From assembly GCF_030519355.1 (NCBI RefSeq), contig NZ_JAUMKC010000011.1, forward strand, positions 62,001 through 126,000: DNA of 64,000 nucleotides, read 5' to 3'. The stretch is from Mucilaginibacter sp. L3T2-6. Its GTDB lineage: Bacteria > Bacteroidota > Bacteroidia > Sphingobacteriales > Sphingobacteriaceae. The position numbers were made by a program, and so were the translations under genes. The first letter of the stretch is position 1. Every line of letters starts with the position of its first letter. The notes under the pieces are model-generated. The model was not told the DNA's origin, made no database searches, and saw only the letters and a program-made list of their open reading frames with translations. Shown here piece by piece: positions 1-9,163 of the stretch.

Positions 1-155
1 CAGGCGAAAAAATCAAAATAAAAGCAGGTCCGCTTAAAGGGCTTGTTGGCGAAATGATATCATATCGTTCAAATAAACAACTGATTTTGCGTTTGGACAA
101 CCTGGGGTATTCAATAGTTGTTTACATGGCAACGTCGGTGATAGACCGGTTTTAA
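1..155 (+). CDS. NusG/UpxY-like transcription antiterminator, C-terminal KOW end (partial)
   Basis: The reading frame is open from base 3 to the TAA at 153-155 and gives the last 50 residues of a protein whose start lies outside the window. The segment GEKIKIKAGPLKG, followed by a -LRLDNLGYSIVV- stretch, is the pattern of the KOW domain at the end of NusG paralogues (UpxY/RfaH-like) that head Bacteroidota polysaccharide loci. Such proteins bind elongating RNA polymerase and let it read through terminators in the long glycan operon. Its position just before the operon fits that role. The N-terminal NGN domain cannot be seen, so the exact subfamily is inferred. Confidence 0.8.
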   Translation, partial: GEKIKIKAGPLKGLVGEMISYRSNKQLILRLDNLGYSIVVYMATSVIDRF

Positions 156-172
156 AGAATGAGGGTACTAAT

Positions 173-197
173 CTTGTTAGGTGTATACCTAAACAAG
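173..197 (+). other. Leader hairpin upstream of the glycan operon
   Basis: CTTGTTAGG (173-181) can pair with CCTAAACAAG (188-197) around a 6-base loop TGTATA, leaving one bulged A. It lies between the NusG-like gene and the first operon gene. No T-run follows, so it does not look like a simple terminator. It may be a pause or antiterminator recognition site, or an operator; this is inference. Confidence 0.4.
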
Positions 198-278
198 GTT
201 TATATAAAATATTGATAATTAATAAGTTGCGACCGGTTAATGTGACTTACGTGGCGAAGCTGTGAGTAAACACAAATT

Positions 279-2069
279 ATGTGCAGGATTGCCGGAATAA
301 TTTCCGAAAAATTATCTCCAGACGAGATCAGGGAAAATGTTGCTGTTATGTGTAATGCCATGAAGCATGGGGGGCCGGACGATAATGGTATTTACGCGGA
401 CGAACAGGCTGGCATTGTACTAGGGCACCGAAGGCTTTCAATAATAGATTTGAGTGATAAAGGGCATCAGCCGATGCCTGATGTCGGCAAACGGGTATGG
501 ATAAGTTTTAATGGAGAAATCTACAATTATCGTGAGCTAAAGGAGGAATTGATTAAAACCGGCGCAGTTTTCTTTTCCGATACCGACACCGAAGTTATTC
601 TGGCGGCGTATTTGCAATGGGGAACAAGGGCTTTTTCCAGGCTACGGGGCATGTTTGCTTTTGCTTTATATGACGCTGACAGATCAGTTACTTATTTAGT
701 AAGAGATTCTGCCGGCATAAAGCCATTGTATTATTATGCAACTGCTGACGGCATCGTTTTTGCGTCTGAATTAAAAGCATTTAAAGCTGCAGGGATTGCA
801 ACCAGGTCAGATTCATCATGGCGGGTTAAATTTTTGGCTTTCGGCAATATTCCGGAGCCATACACTACATTAGCTAACGTTGTCAGCCTTGCAAAGGGCC
901 ATACGTTATCGTGGTGCCACAAAAGCAGCACCTATAACTTAGCGCCTTATGGCATCGCCTCTGCAACTGCGAATGATTATATCGAAGACGCGAATATTGC
1001 GAAGAACCGAATAAATAATGCTTTTAAAATTGCGGTAAGCCGGCAGCTTATCTCCGATGCTTCCATAGGGGTTTTTTTGAGCGGTGGTATCGATTCGAGT
1101 TTGCTGTCGCTTGTGGCAAGTGAACTGCATCCGTATCTGCAAACTGTTTCGATCTATTTTAATGAGAAACAGTATGACGAACGTTTGTATCAAAAAAAAG
1201 TACAGAGCCGCTTAAGCGGCAAATGTTTTACACACCTGGTACAACAGCAGGATTTTGAATCGTTTTTTCCACACTTTCTCAGCGGTATGGATTTACCTAC
1301 CACCGATGGTATAAATACCTGGTTTATCAGTAAATATGCCCATGACGACGGATTGAAAGCGGTATTGTCCGGCTTGGGCGCCGACGAGCTCTTTGGCGGA
1401 TATCCGTCGTTTAACCGCATTGAATATCTGAAATACCTGCGCAGGCTTCCTAAATTCGTTTTAAAAGGAGCCAGGTATTTCAAAACAGACAAGTATAGAA
1501 AAGTTTCGTTCCTGACGCACAATAACCCCCTGGCCGACTATCTTTTATTACGCGGCCTTTTTGTGCCAGAAGATATTGCCCGCATATTAGACACTGATGA
1601 AGAGCAAGTTAACCGGATTTTATTCGGCGATCAAGTAATAGAGGTTTTAAATTCTTACAATAAAGAACATGCAGCGTGGTTTGAAACTAATCTATACCTG
1701 CAGAATCAGCTGCTTCGTGATACGGACGTACTAAGCATGGCACATGGTTTGGAGGTGAGAGTTCCTTTCCTGGATGAGGACTTCAGGCAGTTAGTGCAAA
1801 ATATATCGCCAGACATCCGGTTTAATGCCTATCAACCCAAAAAAATATTACTTGACAGCTTTAGTCAGCTTTTGCCTGAAGCCATTTGGAAAAGACCCAA
1901 AATGGGTTTTACGTTTCCGTTGCAAGAATGGATGAGAACGCATTCCGAAATAAGCGATAAAAATCTTTATAAGGGCGAATTTGCGCAGAATCTTGTAAAA
2001 TCTTTCAAAGAGGGGCGATTACACTGGTCAAAGATTTTTGCGCTTTACCAGATTCAGTTAAATGACTAA
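279..2069 (+). CDS. asnB: Asparagine synthetase-like amidotransferase (glutamine-hydrolysing)
   Basis: The protein has 596 aa. The ATG at 279 gives MCRIAGI, so Cys2 becomes the N-terminal nucleophile of a class II glutamine amidotransferase domain (about 1-210, with SFNGEIYNYRELK near residue 70). SGGIDSS near residue 268 is the PP-loop of the ATP-dependent synthetase domain. The family moves ammonia from glutamine onto an adenylated carboxylate. AsnB-like genes are common in exopolysaccharide clusters, where they may amidate a glycan component such as a uronic acid instead of making asparagine. It is the first gene of the run and overlaps the next gene by 8 bases. Family certain; substrate unknown. 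Confidence 0.85.
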   Translation: MCRIAGIISEKLSPDEIRENVAVMCNAMKHGGPDDNGIYADEQAGIVLGHRRLSIIDLSDKGHQPMPDVGKRVWISFNGEIYNYRELKEELIKTGAVFFSDTDTEVILAAYLQWGTRAFSRLRGMFAFALYDADRSVTYLVRDSAGIKPLYYYATADGIVFASELKAFKAAGIATRSDSSWRVKFLAFGNIPEPYTTLANVVSLAKGHTLSWCHKSSTYNLAPYGIASATANDYIEDANIAKNRINNAFKIAVSRQLISDASIGVFLSGGIDSSLLSLVASELHPYLQTVSIYFNEKQYDERLYQKKVQSRLSGKCFTHLVQQQDFESFFPHFLSGMDLPTTDGINTWFISKYAHDDGLKAVLSGLGADELFGGYPSFNRIEYLKYLRRLPKFVLKGARYFKTDKYRKVSFLTHNNPLADYLLLRGLFVPEDIARILDTDEEQVNRILFGDQVIEVLNSYNKEHAAWFETNLYLQNQLLRDTDVLSMAHGLEVRVPFLDEDFRQLVQNISPDIRFNAYQPKKILLDSFSQLLPEAIWKRPKMGFTFPLQEWMRTHSEISDKNLYKGEFAQNLVKSFKEGRLHWSKIFALYQIQLND

Positions 2070-3183
2070 AAAGGTTATTTTATACACCTTACAAACTTTT
2101 AGCACCACAGGCGGCATTCAAAAGATGACCCGAACCATGGCTCATTCGTTAAATGTGCTGTCACAGCGTTGCGGGTGGGATTTTCAGCTTTGGTCGGCTT
2201 ATGACTCTAATGAAGACCTGATGCTGCAATACCTTCCCGCTGAAAATTTTGTCGGATTTGGCGGAAGCCGTACATCATTTGTTTTAAAAACCATACTGTT
2301 GCGTAAGCGTCCGGATATAGTTATCATCAGCCACGTTAATCTTGCGATTATTGGATTATTAATTAAACTTATTAAACCCAGGAGTAAAGTATGGCTTATA
2401 GCACACGGCATAGAAGTATGGCGCCCGTTATCTGCAACCAAAAAAATGTTTTTAAAACGTTGCGACAAGGTAGTTTGCGTAAGCAATTTTACCAAAGGAC
2501 AAATGATGAGCAGGCATAAGTTATGTGAGCAGGCATGCCAGGTGCTGAACAATGCGATTGACCCCTTTATGAGGCTGCCGGAAAATTTTGCGAAACCGGC
2601 ACAATTGTTGGAAAGGTACAGGTTAACCGCTGAAACGCCCGTTATATTTACGTTAACCCGCTTGGCTTCGACCGAACAATATAAAGGACATGACCAGGTT
2701 ATAAAGGTTTTATGTAATCTGAAGCAGCGCTATCCTGGCATACGATATATTCTTGCAGGTCAGTATGATCATCAGGAAGAACTCAGGATACATCGGCTTA
2801 TATCTGAAGCAAAAGTTGACAACGACGTTATACTAACCGGCTTTATCAGCGAAGAAGAAATAACCGCACATTTCCTGCTGGCCGACCTGTTTGTTTTGCC
2901 GAGTAAAAAAGAAGGATTTGGTATAGTTTTTATCGAGGCGTTAGCTTGCGGCTTGCCTGTGGTATGCGGAAATGCTGACGGTAGTATCGATGCGATTCGT
3001 AACGGTAAGCTGGGAACGGCAGTTAACGCAGATAACCCTGCGGAACTCGAAAATGCGATATGTAATTACCTTGATATCCCCCTCACTGTTGAACGACGTC
3101 AAGACCTGCGGCAGGCTTGCCTGGCCGAGTTCAATGATAACGATTATATCGACACACTGGAAAAAATGTTAGCCGATGACTAA
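2062..3183 (+). CDS. Glycosyltransferase, GT4 family (GT-B fold)
   Basis: The 373-aa protein has the two-domain layout of GT4 retaining transferases. An N-terminal acceptor domain contains TTGGIQKMTR near residue 14. A C-terminal nucleotide-sugar domain holds the E-x7-E motif in KEGFGIVFIEALACG (about 282-296). It should act on the cytoplasmic face of the inner membrane and add one sugar to the growing lipid-linked glycan. It overlaps asnB by 8 bases and the ABC permease gene by 8 bases, so translation is probably coupled. The donor sugar cannot be deduced. Confidence 0.85.
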   Translation: MTKKVILYTLQTFSTTGGIQKMTRTMAHSLNVLSQRCGWDFQLWSAYDSNEDLMLQYLPAENFVGFGGSRTSFVLKTILLRKRPDIVIISHVNLAIIGLLIKLIKPRSKVWLIAHGIEVWRPLSATKKMFLKRCDKVVCVSNFTKGQMMSRHKLCEQACQVLNNAIDPFMRLPENFAKPAQLLERYRLTAETPVIFTLTRLASTEQYKGHDQVIKVLCNLKQRYPGIRYILAGQYDHQEELRIHRLISEAKVDNDVILTGFISEEEITAHFLLADLFVLPSKKEGFGIVFIEALACGLPVVCGNADGSIDAIRNGKLGTAVNADNPAELENAICNYLDIPLTVERRQDLRQACLAEFNDNDYIDTLEKMLADD

Positions 3184-4039
3184 CGCAGACGAACAGCACT
3201 GGGACATTGAGATTGCTCCACATGGCAATTTATTCGATTTAAAATTGAGGGACATTTGGCGTTACCGCGATCTGCTTTTTTTACTCGTGCGGCGGGATTT
3301 TGTATCCTTTTACAAGCAAACTATCCTGGGGCCGCTCTGGTTTTTTATACTGCCATTATTTACTACGGTAATTTACACGTTTGTGTTTGGTACGTTGGCC
3401 GGTATATCTACCGATGGTTTGCCACAGCCGCTTTTCTATATGGCAGGCATAACAGCCTGGAATTATTTTGCTGATTGTCTTACAAAAACATCTACTGTCT
3501 TTACTGCAAATGCCGCCCTTTTTGGGAAGGTATATTTTCCAAGATTAATTGTGCCCATGAGCATTGTGGTGTCAAACCTGGTAAGGTTTTGTGTACAGAT
3601 GCTTTTGTTTTTTATTGTTATGGGCGCATACATGGCAAAGGGGGTTACGCTACACATGAATGCCGGGCTTATTTTATTCCCGTTTTTATTATTGCTGATG
3701 GCAATGCTTGGATTGGGGCTTGGCATGATCATATCGGCACTAACCACCAAATACCGCGACTTATCATTTTTGATCACCTTCGGTATACAGTTGATGATGT
3801 ACCTCACTACAGTGATCTATCCGTTATCAACCGTGAAGGCGAAATTCCCTAAATACGAATGGCTGGTTGAGTATAACCCAATGACATCTATCATTGAGGC
3901 TTTCAGGTACGGTTTTTTAGGCCGGGGAACATTTACAGTGGCATCGCTTGGCATATCGGCCATCATAACCGTCCTGATCCTGCTGCTGGGCATCATTATT
4001 TTTAACCGCGTTGAGCGCAACTTTGTAGATACCGTATAG
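3176..4039 (+). CDS. Polysaccharide ABC exporter, permease subunit (Wzm/TagG type)
   Basis: The 287-aa protein belongs to the ABC-2 family. A cytoplasmic N-terminus containing LRDIWRYRDLLFLLVRRDF is typical of the amphipathic entry helix. It is followed by about six hydrophobic helices and a short polar end. With the ATPase encoded just downstream it should export a finished, lipid-linked polysaccharide or O-antigen across the inner membrane. It overlaps the upstream glycosyltransferase by 8 bases and is separated from the ATPase gene by 2 bases. The length matches the family. Confidence 0.9.
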   Translation: MTNADEQHWDIEIAPHGNLFDLKLRDIWRYRDLLFLLVRRDFVSFYKQTILGPLWFFILPLFTTVIYTFVFGTLAGISTDGLPQPLFYMAGITAWNYFADCLTKTSTVFTANAALFGKVYFPRLIVPMSIVVSNLVRFCVQMLLFFIVMGAYMAKGVTLHMNAGLILFPFLLLLMAMLGLGLGMIISALTTKYRDLSFLITFGIQLMMYLTTVIYPLSTVKAKFPKYEWLVEYNPMTSIIEAFRYGFLGRGTFTVASLGISAIITVLILLLGIIIFNRVERNFVDTV

Positions 4040-4041
4040 CT

Positions 4042-5295
4042 GTGGCGAAAGTAATCAGAGCTGAAAACCTTTCAAAAGCATATCAACTGGGCGAAATTGG
4101 CACTGGCACCCTGTCGCGTGATCTGGAACGCTTTTGGGCTAAGCTTCGCGGAAAGGAAGACCCGTTTTTAAAGATAGGGGAAACCAACGACCGCTCAGTA
4201 AAAGGCACCAGCGACGTGGTTTGGAGCTTGAGGGACATCAACTTTGAAATAGAACAGGGTGATGCCGTAGGCATAATTGGCCGTAATGGTGCGGGCAAAA
4301 GCACGCTGCTTAAAATATTGGGCCGTGTTACGGCGCCGACCGCCGGATCGGTTAAGCTGAAGGGCCGGGTGGCCAGTTTGCTTGAGGTAGGCACCGGTTT
4401 TCATCCCGACTTAACAGGACGCGAAAATATTTACTTGAACGGCGCCATACTGGGTATGCGCAAGGCTGAGATTAGAAGAAAGTTTGATGAAATCGTTGAC
4501 TTCTCGGGGGTGGAGCGCTATGTGGATACCCCGGTAAAGCGTTATTCATCGGGGATGTACGTGCGTCTGGCGTTTGCAGTAGCTGCCCACCTTGAAAGCG
4601 AGATTATGATCGTAGATGAGGTGCTGGCTGTCGGCGACGCTGAATTTCAGAAAAAATGTTTGGGAAAAATGGGTGATGTGAGCCGGGGTGAAGGTCGTAC
4701 GGTTTTGTTTGTAAGCCACAACATGGGCGCCATCAATAATTTGTGCAAAAGGGCTATTGTGCTGGATAAAGGGTCGGTTTATTTTGAAGGGCACGTAAAT
4801 GAAAGCATAAAAGCATATTTTAGTACAAATGCACAAGAAAATTCAGGCAGGTATTACAACAGTAATTTAATAACTGATGGCTTTAGCAGTATTATTTTAA
4901 AAAATAATGAGAGCGAGGAAGCTAATGAGTTTGAAATCTCGGATGATATAAATATTTCTGCCAAATTTTTGACAACCCTAAAATACGCATCAGCTAAAAT
5001 AAGTTTTACGATAATCGATCATTTTGGACGGGTTATATTTGTTACTGAAAATAACCTAAATCCATTTCTTGGTCTGGATAAAAAAGGGGCAATTAATATT
5101 TGTATACCTAACAGTATTCTTGTACCTGGTAAATATACAATTACAGCCGCTATTCATATTCCTAACGTACAGTTTATAGAATTACTAAAAGACATACTTA
5201 CATTTAAAATTAAAGAAACTGGGAGTAGCTTTTATCAGTATATCAATGCAGACATTGGGTGTGTATTTGTAAATTGCAAATGGACGCATGAGTAA
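4042..5295 (+). CDS. Polysaccharide ABC exporter, ATP-binding subunit with C-terminal glycan-binding domain (Wzt type)
   Basis: The 417-aa protein starts at GTG 4042, two bases after the permease stop. The nucleotide-binding domain shows Walker A GIIGRNGAGKST (about 77-88), signature YSSGM (about 168) and Walker B IMIVDEVLAVGD (about 190). Residues about 260-417 form an extra beta-rich domain like the Wzt C-terminal domain, which in studied systems recognises the finished glycan's end group. Base composition changes inside the gene: bases 4261-4320 contain 29 G+C, bases 4861-4920 only 16. The specificity domain may therefore have been exchanged separately from the ATPase. The gene overlaps the next by 8 bases. 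Confidence 0.9.
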   Translation: MAKVIRAENLSKAYQLGEIGTGTLSRDLERFWAKLRGKEDPFLKIGETNDRSVKGTSDVVWSLRDINFEIEQGDAVGIIGRNGAGKSTLLKILGRVTAPTAGSVKLKGRVASLLEVGTGFHPDLTGRENIYLNGAILGMRKAEIRRKFDEIVDFSGVERYVDTPVKRYSSGMYVRLAFAVAAHLESEIMIVDEVLAVGDAEFQKKCLGKMGDVSRGEGRTVLFVSHNMGAINNLCKRAIVLDKGSVYFEGHVNESIKAYFSTNAQENSGRYYNSNLITDGFSSIILKNNESEEANEFEISDDINISAKFLTTLKYASAKISFTIIDHFGRVIFVTENNLNPFLGLDKKGAINICIPNSILVPGKYTITAAIHIPNVQFIELLKDILTFKIKETGSSFYQYINADIGCVFVNCKWTHE

Positions 5296-6127
5296 TACAA
5301 TAATAATCGACAATGATTATGATGATAGCGTGATTATAACTATCCCTATTTATAAACCGTCTTTAACCGCTTCTGAAAAAGCCTCCTTAATGCAAGTGTT
5401 TTCAGTTCTTTCAAGATATCCGATCTGCTTTTTTACTTTTAAAGATCTCGATATTTCGGAGTACAGGAAAATTGCAGGTAAGCATAAGTATCAAATAACT
5501 TTTTTTGATAGTTATTATTTTAAAAATATAGCTGGATATAATAATCTGCTATGTCGTCCGGTGTTTTATAAAAGATTTGAAAATTATAAGTATTTATTGA
5601 TATATCAATTGGACGCTTGGGTTTTTAAAGACGAATTGAAGTTTTGGTGTGACCAAAATTATGATTATATAGGTGCACCTTGGTTTGCCCAAGAAAATAA
5701 TGGCGACTCATTACCATTTTGTTTAGGTATTGGCAATGGAGGGTTTTCCTTAAGGAAAGTTAAAAGTCACATAAAAGTTTTATACCGTTTTTCATATATA
5801 ATGCCTGTTAAGACTATTATAGCTATTTTTTTTAAAAAAATAGGGAGACATTCTTTTAAAAGGCTTGTTTTAAATTTAACCTTTGATAATAATTCCCATT
5901 ATTTACTCGGAAAATTAAATTTATATGAGGATATATTTTGGGGAGAGATTATAAAAAAAAATTACAGGTGGTTTAAAGCTCCAGATACTCTAACCGCAGC
6001 AAGATTTTCGACGGAGATAAATTCAGAAATGATTTATAATATCAATAAACAATTACCATTCGGTTGTCATGCATGGGAAAAATATGAACCTGAATTTTGG
6101 AGTTCATTTATTAAGATTTACAGTTAG
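5288..6127 (+). CDS. DUF5672 family protein, putative glycosyltransferase
   Basis: The 279-aa protein carries the pattern I associate with DUF5672: YKYLLIYQLDAWVF (about 98-111), then YDYIGAPWF (about 122-130) and a GIGNGGFSLRK stretch (about 145). The Q-L-D-A-W run may serve as a metal/nucleotide-binding site, as DxD does in GT-A enzymes. The family occurs in glycan clusters and is presumed to transfer sugars. The gene is very AT-rich (13 G+C in 5821-5880), unlike neighbours on both sides, which suggests recent acquisition. It overlaps the ATPase gene by 8 bases and is followed by a 123-base gap in which I see no clear signal. Confidence 0.65.
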   Translation: MSNTIIIDNDYDDSVIITIPIYKPSLTASEKASLMQVFSVLSRYPICFFTFKDLDISEYRKIAGKHKYQITFFDSYYFKNIAGYNNLLCRPVFYKRFENYKYLLIYQLDAWVFKDELKFWCDQNYDYIGAPWFAQENNGDSLPFCLGIGNGGFSLRKVKSHIKVLYRFSYIMPVKTIIAIFFKKIGRHSFKRLVLNLTFDNNSHYLLGKLNLYEDIFWGEIIKKNYRWFKAPDTLTAARFSTEINSEMIYNINKQLPFGCHAWEKYEPEFWSSFIKIYS

Positions 6128-6250
6128 GTTAGAAGGCTTATGGTTAATGAGAATATCTTTTAATAACAAAAAGTTCCTATTAAGCTGATCTAAATTATTG
6201 CTTCTAATATGTCAGTTCGATTTGTAGTTTTTATTTTTTAGAGTTATTAA

Positions 6251-7402
6251 ATGTTTTTTAAATCGAATGGGAAACTTTTAAACTCTGCGATTCATTTTGT
6301 TGGCTTTAAGTTTCCTTATCTTTTTAGATTTCTTTCCGGTTTCCGTCCTTACCAAAAGCGTTTGTTAATTATTAGAGTCGACGCTATAGGAGACTATATA
6401 TTATTTAGAAACTTTATTGAAGAAGTAAAACAAAGCGAAGCCTTCAAAGGGTATCAGGTTGATCTGGTTTTCAATCACATTTTGAAAGACTTAGTTTTTG
6501 CAAATGATAGTCAATATTTGAATAATCAATATGATATCAACGCTAAACTCTTACTTTCATCACCAATGCAATTATTAAAAGCAGGTTGGGTTTTATTCAG
6601 ACAAAATTATGCCATTGTTTTGCAGCCAAGTTCCACTCGGACATTTTTGGGCGATGCCCTTATGGCACTAGCAGCAGGTAGGCAAAATATTGGATTCGAA
6701 GGAGATACCGAAGGTATAATTGCCCGCCATAAAGCTAAATTTGATAAGTTTTACACACAAAAGTTGACTCTGCCATCGGAATGCCATTTTGAATTTAACC
6801 GGAACCTGTTTTTTTTTGAAAAGGTATTAAATAAACGGATACTAAGAGACCGGCCATTACTGCCAGTAAATAAAGCAAAAAGAGAGGGTATCCTTATCTT
6901 TCCCGGAGCCGGGGTATTCAGGCGTCGTTGGGAAGGTGAAAAGTTTTTATCACTGATTAACCTGATCCTTCAAAATACTAAGGAAACAGTTTACTTGATG
7001 GGGGCAGGTGCCGAAAAGGAAATTGCTGATTATCTGGTCGTAAATACTGATCCTGCACGCGTGGTTAATCTTACCAATAAATTATCACTTTCTGGTTTGA
7101 TTGGAAAGATAGGTGCTGCCCGGTTAGTAATTACCAATGAAACCAGCGCCGTGCATATTGCAGTGGCCACTGATACTAATGCAGTTTGCATTGTTGGCGG
7201 CGGGCATTTTGACCGCTTTGCACCTTATCCGGATGGAATGACAGATAAGCTGGTTTGCGTATATGAAAAGTTGGACTGTTATTACTGCAATTGGAGTTGT
7301 ATTTACCAGGTAGATGAGTTGGGAACGTACCCATGCATAGCTGTGGTAAAGGTAGATAAGGTTTGGCAGGCTGTAGCGCCACTGCTAAAAGTGCCAGCAT
7401 AG
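6251..7402 (+). CDS. Glycosyltransferase family 9 (heptosyltransferase-like)
   Basis: The 383-aa protein has the GT9 layout: an N-terminal LLIIRVDAIGDYILFRNFIEE (about 37-57), a mid-protein FPGAGVFRRRWEGEKF (about 217) and a VITNETSAVHIAVA motif (about 294) in the nucleotide-sugar domain. GT9 members typically transfer heptose to lipopolysaccharide core; relatives in polysaccharide loci use other sugars. A Cys-rich segment CYYCNWSC near residue 340 is notable but also occurs in relatives. The first half is AT-rich like the previous gene and the second half returns to normal composition. It precedes the next gene by 3 bases. Confidence 0.8.
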   Translation: MFFKSNGKLLNSAIHFVGFKFPYLFRFLSGFRPYQKRLLIIRVDAIGDYILFRNFIEEVKQSEAFKGYQVDLVFNHILKDLVFANDSQYLNNQYDINAKLLLSSPMQLLKAGWVLFRQNYAIVLQPSSTRTFLGDALMALAAGRQNIGFEGDTEGIIARHKAKFDKFYTQKLTLPSECHFEFNRNLFFFEKVLNKRILRDRPLLPVNKAKREGILIFPGAGVFRRRWEGEKFLSLINLILQNTKETVYLMGAGAEKEIADYLVVNTDPARVVNLTNKLSLSGLIGKIGAARLVITNETSAVHIAVATDTNAVCIVGGGHFDRFAPYPDGMTDKLVCVYEKLDCYYCNWSCIYQVDELGTYPCIAVVKVDKVWQAVAPLLKVPA

Positions 7403-7405
7403 CTA

Positions 7406-8230
7406 ATGGACAATATTTTATTTTCAGTTGTTATCCCAACTTACAACTCAGCTGAAAATATTACCGGTTGTTTAGATAGCATAGCTGCGCAGGAATTTAA
7501 AAATTTTGAGGTGCTGATCATGGATGGCACTTCTGCTGATGATACGGCAAACCTTGCCAAAAATTATAAAGACAGGCTGAGGATAAAAATATTCTCGGAA
7601 CCGGATAAAGGTATTTACGATGCCATGAACAAGGGTATCGCGATAGCTGAAGGCGATTATTTATACTTTCTGGGCAGCGATGATACGCTGTATAACAAAA
7701 ATGTACTTAACGCTGTTGCGGGGGAAATCTTAAAAACAGATGCCAAAGTTCTATACGGGAATGTGATCATGCGCAAAGCGGGTGAAAGCGATGATGAAGG
7801 CCTGTTTCATGCAGGGGAGTTTGACCTGCGCAGATTATTTAGTGATAACATTTGTCACCAGTCTATTTTTTACCATAAAAGCGTATTTAAGCAGATCGGC
7901 AATTTTAACCTAAAATATCCGGTGTTTGCTGATTATGATTTTAACCTGCGTTGTGCTGCCGTTTATCAGTTCCATTACATTGACACCATTGTCGCAAATT
8001 TTGCATTGGGCGGTGCAAGTACACAGCAAAAAGACGTATTATTTGAAAAAGAAAAGCTGGATAATATCGTTATTTACTTTTTTGATAAGATGCATACCAA
8101 CGCATTTGTGGATTTGAGGCTTTATGTAAAACAGGCCGCTTTATCAGGACAGGTGCATATTAATTGGGGAAAAAGGTTATACCTTTTGCTGGTGTATGGC
8201 AAGCTAAAGATGCAATCTCTTTTTGCATGA
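7406..8230 (+). CDS. Glycosyltransferase family 2
   Basis: The 274-aa GT-A enzyme opens with SVVIPTYNSAENI and has PDKGIYDAMNKGI (about 70) and FLGSDD (about 91-96). The latter corresponds to the DxD metal-binding site. The pattern resembles WcaA/WcaE-like inverting transferases of exopolysaccharide loci. It probably adds a sugar at the cytoplasmic membrane face. Its stop codon overlaps the next start as ATGA. Donor and acceptor are unknown. Confidence 0.85.
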   Translation: MDNILFSVVIPTYNSAENITGCLDSIAAQEFKNFEVLIMDGTSADDTANLAKNYKDRLRIKIFSEPDKGIYDAMNKGIAIAEGDYLYFLGSDDTLYNKNVLNAVAGEILKTDAKVLYGNVIMRKAGESDDEGLFHAGEFDLRRLFSDNICHQSIFYHKSVFKQIGNFNLKYPVFADYDFNLRCAAVYQFHYIDTIVANFALGGASTQQKDVLFEKEKLDNIVIYFFDKMHTNAFVDLRLYVKQAALSGQVHINWGKRLYLLLVYGKLKMQSLFA

Positions 8231-9099
8231 TATCGATCATCATTTGTTCACGTACGCCCGAAATTTCCGATAGTCTAAAGGCTAACATTTCTACTACCAT
8301 AGGTACGACTTATGAGATTATCACCATTGATAATTCAGGAAATAAATACAGCATTTCAGAGGCGTATAATATCGGAGTGGAACAAAGTAAATACCCGCTT
8401 TTATGTTTTATGCATGATGATATTGAATACCATACACTCAACTGGGGCCACAATGTGACAACGCATTTTGCCGATGAACAAACCGGGGCTATTGGCATTG
8501 CTGGTACGCCTTATGCAGCATACATGCCTGGTTCATGGTGGGGAACCGGGCTTGTTAACCAGTTCATATTGCCCAGTGATAGTGACCAGCCTGGTGTAAT
8601 CCAGGTAAGTGAGCTTGTCAACAACAAAAATGAAGTGTTGTTGCTCGATGGTGTATGGATGTGCATCAGGCGGTCCTTGTTTGAAAAGATAAGTTTTGAT
8701 ACGGTCAACTATGCAGGCTTTCATTTTTATGATGTTGATACCTGTATGCAGATAAACCAGCTTAATTATAAGCTGTATAGTGTTTTTGATATTCTTCTAA
8801 GGCATTTTACAATAGGTCGAATGGACAAAAGCTGGTGTGAAAACGCATTGGTTTTCAACAATAAATGGAAAAATGTATTACCTGCTTCGGTTATACAATT
8901 AAACCGTAACGAACAACGTAATGCAGAATTGAAGACACTTAAAGAGTTTGCATATAATCTGATCTATAACAATTACCCTCATAGGGCAGTTTATCGTCTT
9001 GCAATTTCAAAGTTATTGGGTTTCAAAAAGATTTTTCACTATAAATCTCCTTTATACTTAGCCAAATACCTGTATAAGTGGTTAGTTAAATATCCTTGA
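8227..9099 (+). CDS. Glycosyltransferase family 2-like protein
   Basis: The ATG at 8227 overlaps the upstream TGA as ATGA and gives a 290-aa protein beginning MISIIICSRTPEI. An in-frame TTG at 8164 would add 21 residues and a 67-base overlap, which is less likely. CFMHDDIEYHT (about 64-74) holds the acidic metal-binding residues, and LLLDGVWMCIRRSLF (about 140) resembles the acceptor loop of GT2 members with a short N-terminal domain. The role is sugar transfer in the glycan pathway. The acceptor is unknown. A 64-base gap follows. Confidence 0.75.
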   Translation: MISIIICSRTPEISDSLKANISTTIGTTYEIITIDNSGNKYSISEAYNIGVEQSKYPLLCFMHDDIEYHTLNWGHNVTTHFADEQTGAIGIAGTPYAAYMPGSWWGTGLVNQFILPSDSDQPGVIQVSELVNNKNEVLLLDGVWMCIRRSLFEKISFDTVNYAGFHFYDVDTCMQINQLNYKLYSVFDILLRHFTIGRMDKSWCENALVFNNKWKNVLPASVIQLNRNEQRNAELKTLKEFAYNLIYNNYPHRAVYRLAISKLLGFKKIFHYKSPLYLAKYLYKWLVKYP

Positions 9100-9163
9100 A
9101 ATGATGACCAAGGATAAATACATTGGGTATGTTTGAGTTACTTAATCGGTTTTTGAAAACAGC

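Noticed and set aside
8164..8226. N-terminal extension of the GT2 gene from TTG 8164
   Set aside because: It would give a 67-base overlap, while ATG 8227 gives a standard ATGA junction and a normal GT2 start.
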